A stretch of DNA of 64,000 bases, from NCBI GenBank assembly GCA_964371055.1, contig CAYJLF010000009.1:62001-126000 (forward strand), read 5' to 3'. Source of the stretch: CAYJLF01 sp964371055 (lineage in GTDB: Bacteria; Eisenbacteria; RBG-16-71-46; CAIMUX01). The notes beneath the pieces were generated by a model. That model was given only the letters and a program-made list of their open reading frames with translations. It made no database searches and was not told where the DNA came from. Shown piece by piece: positions 34,353 to 41,494 of the stretch (within the stretch, counting starts at the first letter, position 1; every line of letters starts with the position of its first letter). A program made the translations under genes and the position numbers.

Positions 34353-34811
34353 TCAACCGCCGATGTCCCAGGGCGTGACTCCGGCGCGGGCGATCAGGAC
34401 GAGGTGATAGCAGACGACTCCGGCATACAACACGAAGAGCGCCTGGATCCCTCGTTTTACCAGCGGCCAACGGCTGTGGAGGCCCAGGAAGATGAGCCCG
34501 GCCGCTGCCATCGAGAGCTTGACCGCGACGAAGGCGGCGGGACTGATCCGGAGGAAGAGGTCCATGATCGGGTTGAGTTCGATCCCGCCCCGCGAGATGT
34601 GGACCAGGGTGAAAAAGGCGTCCAGGACGTGGAAAGCAAAGACTGCCAAGAGGATGGCCGAAGTCCCCGTTCCGAGGCGGTCGAGATAGACGGCCTGCGG
34701 ATCATCGTCGCGGCGGACGGCGATCCGACGCCCCCCCCGCAGCGTGTAGCGGCTGACAGCGGGGGTGGGGGACCGGCGGCGGTCGACGAAGGTTCGGCGG
34801 TTGTCATCCAT
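34353..34811 (-). CDS. Small membrane protein, DUF5658-like
   Basis: 152 residues from the ATG at 34811. A basic N-terminus (RRTFVDRRRSPTPAVSR) leads into about four membrane helices, with the LDAFFTLVHISRGGIELNPI motif that characterises DUF5658-type proteins. It converges with lemA (4-base gap) and diverges from the btuD-like gene (20-base gap), so any promoters must overlap. Function unknown. Confidence 0.75.
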   Translation of the reverse strand: MDDNRRTFVDRRRSPTPAVSRYTLRGGRRIAVRRDDDPQAVYLDRLGTGTSAILLAVFAFHVLDAFFTLVHISRGGIELNPIMDLFLRISPAAFVAVKLSMAAAGLIFLGLHSRWPLVKRGIQALFVLYAGVVCYHLVLIARAGVTPWDIGG

Positions 34812-34831
34812 CGCTCCGTCAAGTTTACGAT

Positions 34832-35692
34832 ATGGTTGGGTTCGAGGCAATGGGGATCCCGAGCGTGACACCACTCCTTCGCGTCGAGGGGTTGGAGTTC
34901 GGCTACGGCGCCCAGAGCTTCCTCCAAGTCGATGATTTCGAACTGCTTCCGGGCGAGTTCGTCGGCCTGGTGGGGCCGAATGGCGCCGGGAAATCGACAT
35001 ACTTGAAGCTGCTGGCGGGGTTGGCGACACCTCGTCGCGGAGTTGTCTACATTTGTGGACATCCGGTGGACAAGTTGTCTCCGGCGGAGCGGGCGAAGCT
35101 CCTCGCCTGGGTCCCGCAGCGGTCCGAGACACCGTTCGAATGTACTGTGACCGAGATGGTTACAGCCGGTCGCTATCCCTATCTCGGGCTCCGCTTGGGA
35201 GAGAGGGAGGCCGATCGAGCGGCGGTCGCGACGGCCCTCCGTCGGGTAGGACTAGAGCCTCTGGCCGAGAGGCACTTGGGGACGCTCAGCGGCGGGGAGT
35301 GGCAAAGGGCTTTGATCGCGAGAGCGTTAGCCCAGGAGGCCCGGGTCCTCCTCCTCGATGAACCGGTGGCCAGTCTCGATCTGGCGTTCCAGCGCCAGGT
35401 CTACGAGCTGGCCCGTCACCTCTCCCGCGAGGACGGGATCGCGGTGTTGGCGGCGGATCATCACGTCGACCTCCAGGCCCTCTTCTGCGACCGCCTGGTT
35501 CTCCTCTCTCGCGGGCGAGTCGCCGCCGCCGGTTCGGCCGAAGAGGTTCTCCGGGAGGACCTTTTGGAAGAGGTCTTCGGGACTCCGCTTCGCGTGGATC
35601 GGGACCCGCACACAGGCCGGCCGGCCGTGCGGTGGCGGATGGGGCAGGTGCCGCGGCCGGCGGAGTCGAGCGATCCGGGGAGCAGAAGTTGA
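34832..35692 (+). CDS. Iron/cobalamin ABC transporter ATP-binding protein (BtuD/FecE family)
   Basis: 286 residues; an internal ATG at 34850 is an alternative start. Walker A is GPNGAGKSTYLKLLAGLA, Q-loop VPQRSETPFECTV, signature LSGGEWQRALIARAL, Walker B VLLLDEPVASLDLAFQ and H-loop AADHHVD. The PQ..E and A.GRYPYLG stretch is typical of the siderophore/B12 group. The gene order ATPase-binding protein-permease with overlapping starts forms one operon. No cobalamin riboswitch fits in the 20-base upstream gap. Confidence 0.92.
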   Translation: MVGFEAMGIPSVTPLLRVEGLEFGYGAQSFLQVDDFELLPGEFVGLVGPNGAGKSTYLKLLAGLATPRRGVVYICGHPVDKLSPAERAKLLAWVPQRSETPFECTVTEMVTAGRYPYLGLRLGEREADRAAVATALRRVGLEPLAERHLGTLSGGEWQRALIARALAQEARVLLLDEPVASLDLAFQRQVYELARHLSREDGIAVLAADHHVDLQALFCDRLVLLSRGRVAAAGSAEEVLREDLLEEVFGTPLRVDRDPHTGRPAVRWRMGQVPRPAESSDPGSRS

Positions 35693-36639
35693 CCACGTTG
35701 GCAGCGACCTGGCTGTTCCTCGTCCTGGCGGTCCTGGCGCCGGTCCCCGCCGGTGCCTCGGGCGGGCATCCGGCCATGGTGGATGCTCTCGGGGTGGTCC
35801 TTCCCGCCGGAACCTGGCCGCGGCGCATCGTCTCCCTCTCCCCCAGCGTCACCGAGGTTCTCTTTGCCCTTGGGGTCGCGCCGGAGCGGATCGCGGGCGT
35901 GACGCGGTTCTGCGACTATCCGCCCGAGGCGCGCACCAGGCCGCAGATCGGCGGGATCGTCGATCCGTCGCTCGAGGCGATCCTGGTGGCCCGCCCGGAC
36001 CTGGTTCTGGCCGTGCGCGGGACGCCGATCGACCTCGTGGAGCGGATGCGATCGCTCGGTCTTGCGGTCTTCGCCATCGATGATCGCGTCGGCCTCGAGG
36101 ACATCGAGGGAATCCTCTCGCAAGTGGCGGAACTCGTCGGTCCGGACGAGCCGGAGAGAGCGAGGAGTCTGTTGCGTGCCTATCATGAGGGCATTCCCCG
36201 TTTTCGGGCCTGGTCCGATTCGATCCCGAATGACGCGCGCCCGCTCGTGCTCTATTGCGATCCGACCCACCCGGGCTGGAGCGCCGGACCGGGCTCGCAC
36301 ATCGATGACCTGATCCGCCTGGCGGGAGGTCGGAACGTGATCACCGATGGGCTGGCCTGGCCGCAGATCTCGGCTGAACGACTGATGCTCCTCTCGCCGG
36401 AGCTGCTCCTCCTGGCCTGGAGCGAGGGATCGGATCGTGAAACCGCCCGAGGCGCGCTCGCGCGACATCCGGGCTGGAGGCGGGCAGAGGCGCTGCGAGA
36501 GGGAAGAATGTGCTGGATCGACGCGGGGATCCTGCTGCGTCCAGGACCGCGCATGCTCGGGGCTCTCTTCGAACTGGCGGGTTGTCTGCACCCGGAGCGG
36601 GCGCTCCCGACCCTGCCCGCGCACGTGGACGGGAAATGA
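35689..36639 (+). CDS. Periplasmic cobalamin/iron-complex binding protein (BtuF-like)
   Basis: 316 residues from a TTG at 35689 that overlaps the ATPase stop (TTGA), with GGAG 7 bases upstream. A signal peptide ends near residue 25. The fold has the BtuF signature: RRIVSLSPSVTEVLFALGVA, VTRFCDYPPEARTRPQIGGI, VDPSLEAILVARPDLVLA and GAILLRPGPRMLG-like C-terminus. The CDYPPEA stretch favours cobalamin over siderophores, but the substrate is not proven. It feeds the BtuC-like permease encoded next. Confidence 0.9.
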   Translation: MTTLAATWLFLVLAVLAPVPAGASGGHPAMVDALGVVLPAGTWPRRIVSLSPSVTEVLFALGVAPERIAGVTRFCDYPPEARTRPQIGGIVDPSLEAILVARPDLVLAVRGTPIDLVERMRSLGLAVFAIDDRVGLEDIEGILSQVAELVGPDEPERARSLLRAYHEGIPRFRAWSDSIPNDARPLVLYCDPTHPGWSAGPGSHIDDLIRLAGGRNVITDGLAWPQISAERLMLLSPELLLLAWSEGSDRETARGALARHPGWRRAEALREGRMCWIDAGILLRPGPRMLGALFELAGCLHPERALPTLPAHVDGK

Positions 36640-37691
36640 GCACGTTGACGACATCGTCGAGCGAGGTCACCTCGTCCGTGCATACCGGCCCCCTGGGTCG
36701 AGTCCAGCGGCTGATCGCGCTCGCTCTTCTCCTGGTCATCGTCAGCTTCGTCGCGTTCTCGTTCGGGTCGACCATCATCTCCCCCGGCCGTGCCTGGAAG
36801 ATCCTGACCACGGGGTCGGCGGAGGACCCGCTGCGCCGGATCCTGCTGGATCTCAGGCTGCCCCGGATCGCCCTGGGCGGCCTGGTCGGTGCGGCGCTTT
36901 CGGTCAGCGGCGTCCTTCTGCAGGCCTTCTTCCAGAACCCGATGGCGGGTCCCTACGTGGTCGGCGTCAGCGCCGGGGCCGGCCTTTTCGCGGTCGCGGC
37001 GATCACGCTCGGACTGAGCTTCGGCTTTGGTCCCTTCGGACCGGTGCCACTCGCCGCCTTCGCCGGCGGTCTCCTGGCGGTCGGACTGGTGCACGCGCTG
37101 GCCCGGCGGATCCGATTCCTCCAGTCCGAGGGGTTGCTCCTCATCGGGATCGCGGTGGGTTCCGTCTTCAGCGCCCTGACATCGCTTCTCCTGCTCTTCA
37201 GCCGGGACGGCATCCAGGGGGCGCTGCTCTGGATGCTCGGGACCTTCGGCAGCGCCGACTGGCCGAGAGTGACGATGGTCGGAGGGTGGCTGCTGGCCGC
37301 CGGCATCCCGGCTCTTCTCTTGAGCCGCGACCTGAACCTGCTGTTATGGGGAGACGAAGTGGCCGCGAGCCTTGGCAGCTCCGTGCGGCGTGTGCGCGGC
37401 TGGGTGCTCGTGCTCTCCTCCGTCCTCGCGGCATCCTCCGTGGCGGCCTGCGGCGTGATCGGGTTCGTGGGCCTGATGGTGCCGCACATCGCCCGGGGCG
37501 TGCTCCGCACCACCGATCACCGCTTCGTGCTCCCCGGCAGCGCGCTCGTCGGGGCGATCCTCGTGGTCTCGGCTGACGCTTTCGCCCGTGCGATCTGGGC
37601 GCCGTCCGAACTGCCGATCGGCGCCGTCACCTCGGCGCTGGGAGCACCGTTCCTCGTCTGGCTGGTGGTGCGAAGGCACCGCGGGATCTGA
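36636..37691 (+). CDS. FecCD-family permease (BtuC-like)
   Basis: 351 residues from the ATG at 36636, overlapping the previous stop by 4 bases. About ten membrane helices; family motifs RLPRIALGGLVGAALSVSGV, LQAFFQNPMAGPYVVGVSAG and AACGVIGFVGLMVPHIARG. The coupling segment VPHIARGVLRTTDHRFVLPG is typical. Functions as a homodimer with the ATPase. It ends 17 bases before the convergent RDD gene. Confidence 0.95.
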   Translation: MSTLTTSSSEVTSSVHTGPLGRVQRLIALALLLVIVSFVAFSFGSTIISPGRAWKILTTGSAEDPLRRILLDLRLPRIALGGLVGAALSVSGVLLQAFFQNPMAGPYVVGVSAGAGLFAVAAITLGLSFGFGPFGPVPLAAFAGGLLAVGLVHALARRIRFLQSEGLLLIGIAVGSVFSALTSLLLLFSRDGIQGALLWMLGTFGSADWPRVTMVGGWLLAAGIPALLLSRDLNLLLWGDEVAASLGSSVRRVRGWVLVLSSVLAASSVAACGVIGFVGLMVPHIARGVLRTTDHRFVLPGSALVGAILVVSADAFARAIWAPSELPIGAVTSALGAPFLVWLVVRRHRGI

Positions 37692-37708
37692 CATCCCGGC
37701 CGGCACGG

Positions 37709-38536
37709 CTATTCGCGAATGACCAGGGTTCCTGCCGCCATGTCATGCAGCGCCTGGCGGTAACGGGTGAAGGCAGCGGGTACGAGGGTGAGGGCGAAGG
37801 TCAGGTCCATCAAAACGATCTTGAGGAGATGGCGGAACGTCGCGCGGATCGGACCGATGCGTTCGCCCAACAGGTTGCAGACGCGAAGACGGAACGCTTT
37901 CTTGCCCAGGGTCGCCTGCCAGGGAGAGCTCTCCATCGCGGCGAAGTAGAGCCAGGGAGAGACCAGGGAGAAGGCGACGAGGAACCGATTGGCGTTCATC
38001 GCCTCGATGGCCAGCTTCCACTGCTCCAGGCCGGTCATCTCGCCGGTCATCGCCATCACGCGAGTGAATTCCGAGCGGAAGACCAGCATCATCACGATGC
38101 TGAGGACGATCCAGTCGATCATCGCGGCGCCGACCCGCAACCAGAAGCCGGCGAAGACCAGCGGGCGCGCCTTGGGACCGAGGGCGACGACGGGGTCGGG
38201 CTGCGGCTGCCAGGTCGGAGGCGGCGCGCCGGGCCAGGTGCCCCGGGAACCGTCGTTCTCGCGACCGAGCCCCGCGTCGTTGCTCTCGCCCGCGGCCGGC
38301 TCGGCCGGTTGATCCCGGTAGGGAGGCGATGCCGGGGAGTCTTCGGAAGGACGCGCCGCCGCCGGGGCCTCCGAGCCGGAAAACTCCGGGAGCTGCCAGA
38401 TCGCCGTCCATTCGCGCAGCCCATCCCGCCAGACCAGGTCGGCGGGGCGCAGAAAGCCGGACTCCAGCCAGGCGCGGATCGATCCCTCGCCCACCGGGCC
38501 GAGTGGTTGGCCATCCTTGAGGTAGTACCAGTCCAT
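37709..38536 (-). CDS. GYF-domain plus RDD membrane protein
   Basis: 275 residues from the ATG at 38536; a GTG two codons upstream is possible. The N-terminal GYF_2 domain is clear (WYYLKDGQPLGPVGEGSIRA, WLESGFLRPADLVWRDGL, EWTAIWQLPEF). A Pro/Ala/Gly linker of about 70 residues joins it to an RDD domain with three membrane helices (FAGFWLRVGAAMIDWIVLSI, QATLGKKAFRLRVCNLLGER, RQALHDMAAGTLVIRE). GYF_2 modules bind proline-rich peptides; RDD proteins are thought to act in transport. It follows the antiporter on the same strand by about 60 bases. Confidence 0.9.
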   Translation of the reverse strand: MDWYYLKDGQPLGPVGEGSIRAWLESGFLRPADLVWRDGLREWTAIWQLPEFSGSEAPAAARPSEDSPASPPYRDQPAEPAAGESNDAGLGRENDGSRGTWPGAPPPTWQPQPDPVVALGPKARPLVFAGFWLRVGAAMIDWIVLSIVMMLVFRSEFTRVMAMTGEMTGLEQWKLAIEAMNANRFLVAFSLVSPWLYFAAMESSPWQATLGKKAFRLRVCNLLGERIGPIRATFRHLLKIVLMDLTFALTLVPAAFTRYRQALHDMAAGTLVIRE

Positions 38537-38604
38537 CTCCACCTGTCATGAGCTCCCGTGCGGGCGGGCAGCCGGGACGGCGAACCTCGACTCGCGAAGC
38601 GAGC

Positions 38605-40023
38605 CTAGCGGATGAAGATCAGGGTGACCAGCACGAAGAGCGGCACGAGGATGCCGACCGACCAGAGCATGTAGCCAAAGAAGCTCGGCATCTTGAGGCC
38701 GCGGGACTCCGTGATCGACTTGACCATGAAGTTCGGGCCGTTGCCGATATAGGTATTGGCTCCCATGAAGACCGCCCCGAGGCTGATGGCCCGCAGGAGC
38801 GCCTGGCCCGACTCGTGATCGACCAGGGCGATCAGGGGTTTGGATGCCGGCGGGACGATCTGCTCCACGCCCAGCGCGAGTCGGGTGAAGGTCAGGTAGG
38901 TCGGGGCGTTGTCGAGGAACGACGACAACGTCCCGGTCAACCAGAAGAACTGCCAGGGCTTGTCGATCCCGAAAGCGGCCCCCCGTGCTTCCAGGATGAG
39001 GAGGGCCGGAATCATCGTGACGAAGATCCCCGCGAACAGAATTGCCACCTCGTTGATCGGGTAGAACGTGAAGTGGTTTCCCCGGTGGATCTCCCGCTTC
39101 GTCGTGAAGTAACTCGCCACCGTCAGCAAGGCCATCGCCCCGACCCGCAGCCACTCATGGTGCACGAAGAGCACGGCCAGGATGATTCCGGCCAGGAAGA
39201 GGAAGTTGTGCGCGCCGGCCAGGCGGAGGGGCTCGGTCCGGACTCGGTCCAGGCGGAGCGCTGCGGGGGTCTCGTGACGGACCATCCAGCGGTCGAGGAG
39301 GTAGAAGACAGCGCAGAGGGCGGCCACCATGAAGGCCCATTCGGGAGCCAGTTGCAGTGTCCAAGTGAAAGGGACGCCCTCCAGGAAGCCCAGGAAAAGG
39401 GGAGGGTCACCGAGCGGGGTGAGGCAGCCCCCGATGTTGCTGACCAGAAATATGAAGAAGATCGGAATGTGAGCAACCTTCCGCCGCTCGGAGTTGGTCT
39501 GAAGCATCGGGCGGATCAGAAGCATGCTGGCGCCGGTCGTCCCGATGAAGTTGGCCAGCACCGCGCCGATCAGCAGAAAGAGCGTGTTGACCGTGGGCGT
39601 GGCGCGCAGGTCTCCGGTCAGGAGGATGCCGCCCGAGATGATGAAGAGCGACGCTAAGAGAGCGATGAAGGATACGTACTCGGCGCCGACGACACCCAAT
39701 TCAGCGGGAAGGTGCAGGATGAAGTAGATCGCGATCGGCAGGGCCAGGGCGAAGGAGACGAGCGCCTTGCTCTTGAGTTTCTCCCACCAGTGTTCCGCGG
39801 TCAGTGGGAGGATGGCGATGGAGAGAAGCATCAACACGAAGGGGATGACGGAGTAGACGGGCAGATGGGACCCGATGTCGTGCGCCGCAGCCTCGATCCC
39901 TCCTCCGCCCGAGGCGAAGGCGACTCCGGTCGATCCCGCGAGTGCCAGGCCGGCGAGCAGCAACCGGCGGGTGAACCGATGCGGGCCAACGCCGGAGAAC
40001 AGGCTTGCGACCTCCCTTGCCAT
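38605..40023 (-). CDS. NhaD-like sodium:proton antiporter
   Basis: 472 residues; the ATG follows a strong GGAGGGAGG. An N-terminal signal-like helix (LLLAGLALAGSTGVAFA) precedes about eleven membrane segments. NhaD/ion-transporter motifs include ANFIGTTGASMLLIRPMLQT, VSNIGGCLTPLGDPPLFLGF, LSSFLDNAPTYLTF and GAVFMGANTYIGNGPNFM. These conserved GTTGAS and GDPP loops mark the citrate/NhaD type superfamily. It is expected to exchange Na+ for H+ at alkaline pH. Confidence 0.9.
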   Translation of the reverse strand: MAREVASLFSGVGPHRFTRRLLLAGLALAGSTGVAFASGGGGIEAAAHDIGSHLPVYSVIPFVLMLLSIAILPLTAEHWWEKLKSKALVSFALALPIAIYFILHLPAELGVVGAEYVSFIALLASLFIISGGILLTGDLRATPTVNTLFLLIGAVLANFIGTTGASMLLIRPMLQTNSERRKVAHIPIFFIFLVSNIGGCLTPLGDPPLFLGFLEGVPFTWTLQLAPEWAFMVAALCAVFYLLDRWMVRHETPAALRLDRVRTEPLRLAGAHNFLFLAGIILAVLFVHHEWLRVGAMALLTVASYFTTKREIHRGNHFTFYPINEVAILFAGIFVTMIPALLILEARGAAFGIDKPWQFFWLTGTLSSFLDNAPTYLTFTRLALGVEQIVPPASKPLIALVDHESGQALLRAISLGAVFMGANTYIGNGPNFMVKSITESRGLKMPSFFGYMLWSVGILVPLFVLVTLIFIR

Positions 40024-40398
40024 CCCCCACCTCCCTCCAGCCCCGGGCCGCTGGAACGCCTAACCTGATGACTTCAGATGTGTTGCCAGCCCACTCCTGG
40101 TGGGCGGGGCGGAATCGAAGAGCCAGCCTACGCCGGATCCCCGGGCGAGGAAAGCCGATTTCGTCCCAGGAACCGCCATGCTGACCGTGACCCCCGGGAG
40201 GGGCGAGTGGAGTCCCGGCGCGGGGGCTCAGAAGATGAGGCGGACGGTCTCCTTCACCATTTCTTCATCTGCCGTTCACATGGATCTCGCCGATCTCTGG
40301 AAGTCTGTTCGGAGTCAAAGGTGAAGAATGGGCGCGTCGGTCGGTCGAGGTGCGCATGAGTTCCGGGAAACGCGCGCGAGCGCAGGCAGGAGGAACCC
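40024..40398. other. NhaD-pstS intergenic region
   Basis: 375 bases between divergent genes. It contains the triple Pho box (40253-40280) and a good Shine-Dalgarno AGGAGG at 40388-40393. I see no protein-coding gene; the small open frames are shadow. Promoter elements for the antiporter are not obvious. Confidence 0.5.
40253..40280 (+). promoter_or_regulatory. Pho box of three 11-bp direct repeats
   Basis: TTCACC (40253), TTCATC (40264) and TTCACA (40275) recur every 11 bases exactly. This spacing and the TTCA core match PhoB/PhoP boxes, which bind one response-regulator dimer per pair of repeats. They lie about 120 bases ahead of pstS, the first gene of a phosphate-uptake operon, so phosphate-starvation control is likely. 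Confidence 0.75.
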
Positions 40399-41376
40399 GT
40401 GAAGGTATGGAAGTGGCTGGGTGTGGTGTCGATGCTGGTCGGAACCATGGCGGCGGCCGGAGCGGTCGCGGCCGAGGAGGGAGTCGGGGTTCCCGAAGGT
40501 GTCAAGTCATACACCGCCGTCTCCGGCGTGAGCGGCAACCTCAATTCCATCGGATCTGACACGATGAACAATCTCATGACGTTGTGGAACGAGGGGTTCG
40601 CCAAGTTCTATCCCAGCGTCCGGGTTCAGGTCGAGGGGAAGGGATCCAGCACCGCTCCGCCGGCCCTGATCGCCGGCACGGCGCAACTGGGACCGATGTC
40701 GCGCGCGATGAAGTCGACCGAGATCGACGATTTCGAGAAGAAGTACGGCTACAAGCCGACCGAGATCCGGGTCGCGCTGGATGCCCTGGCGGTCTTCGTC
40801 CACAAGGACAATCCCGTGAAGTCGCTCTCGCTGGAGCAGTTGGACGGTATCTTCTCCTCCACGCACAAGAGCGGACATGCCGACATCACTCGTTGGGGCG
40901 AGGTCGGACTCACGGGGGAGTGGGATCGGCCGATGAGTCTGTACGGACGTAACTCCGCGTCGGGCACCTACGGGTTCTACAAGGACCACGCCCTCATGAA
41001 GGGCGACTTCAAGTCGACGGTGAAGGAACAGCCGGGCTCGTCGTCGGTCGTGCAGGGAGTCACGGGCGACAGGTTCGCCATCGGATATAGCGGGATCGGG
41101 TATGTCACCTCCGGAGTTCGCGCCGTCCCGCTCAGTACGAAGGATGGCGCCGAGGCCTTCGAGGCGACTCTCGACAACGTGGTGAAGGGTACCTATCCTC
41201 TGGGCCGGTTCCTCTACGTCTACGTCAACAAGGCGCCGGGCAAGCCTCTGGACCCGCTGGTCGGCGAGTTGCTGAAGTTCATCTTGAGCCAGCAGGGACA
41301 GGACGTGGTGATCAAGGACGGCTTCCTGCCGTTGCCGAAGAGCGTCGTGGACGAAGAGCTGAAGAAGCTGATGTAG
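40399..41376 (+). CDS. pstS: Phosphate-binding protein PstS
   Basis: 325 residues from a GTG, with AGGAGG 5 bases upstream. Signal peptide MKVWKWLGVVSMLVGTMAAA. Phosphate-binding loops: SIGSDTMNNLMTLWNEGFAK, EGKGSSTAPPALIAGTAQLG, PMSRAMKSTEIDDFEKKYGY and YGRNSASGTYGFYKDH. The SIGSDTM/GKGSST and RNSASGT loops coordinate phosphate. Unlike many relatives it is not a lipoprotein. First gene of the pst-phoU operon behind the Pho box. Confidence 0.95.
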   Translation: MKVWKWLGVVSMLVGTMAAAGAVAAEEGVGVPEGVKSYTAVSGVSGNLNSIGSDTMNNLMTLWNEGFAKFYPSVRVQVEGKGSSTAPPALIAGTAQLGPMSRAMKSTEIDDFEKKYGYKPTEIRVALDALAVFVHKDNPVKSLSLEQLDGIFSSTHKSGHADITRWGEVGLTGEWDRPMSLYGRNSASGTYGFYKDHALMKGDFKSTVKEQPGSSSVVQGVTGDRFAIGYSGIGYVTSGVRAVPLSTKDGAEAFEATLDNVVKGTYPLGRFLYVYVNKAPGKPLDPLVGELLKFILSQQGQDVVIKDGFLPLPKSVVDEELKKLM

Positions 41377-41404
41377 TCGCCCGAGGTGGGGCGCGGGTGT
41401 GGGC

Positions 41405-41439
41405 GGCGGGGCGGCGACCGTGTGTCGTCGAGCCCCGCC
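41405..41439 (+). other. GC-rich hairpin in the pstS-pstC gap
   Basis: GGCGGGGC (41405-41412) and GCCCCGCC (41432-41439) form an 8-bp stem, extended inside by CGAC (41415-41418) paired with GTCG (41424-41427). No T-tract follows, so it is not a classic terminator. It may stabilise the abundant pstS mRNA or attenuate read-through into pstC. Confidence 0.4.
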
Positions 41440-41494
41440 GGCAACGTCTGCCCCGCGCACCCGGCCACGACCGGACGAGAACCGGAGGGGACGT

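Noticed and set aside
34812..34831. Cobalamin riboswitch before the BtuDFC-type operon
   Set aside because: Only 20 bases separate the divergent genes, too short for a riboswitch; none seen inside the coding ends either.
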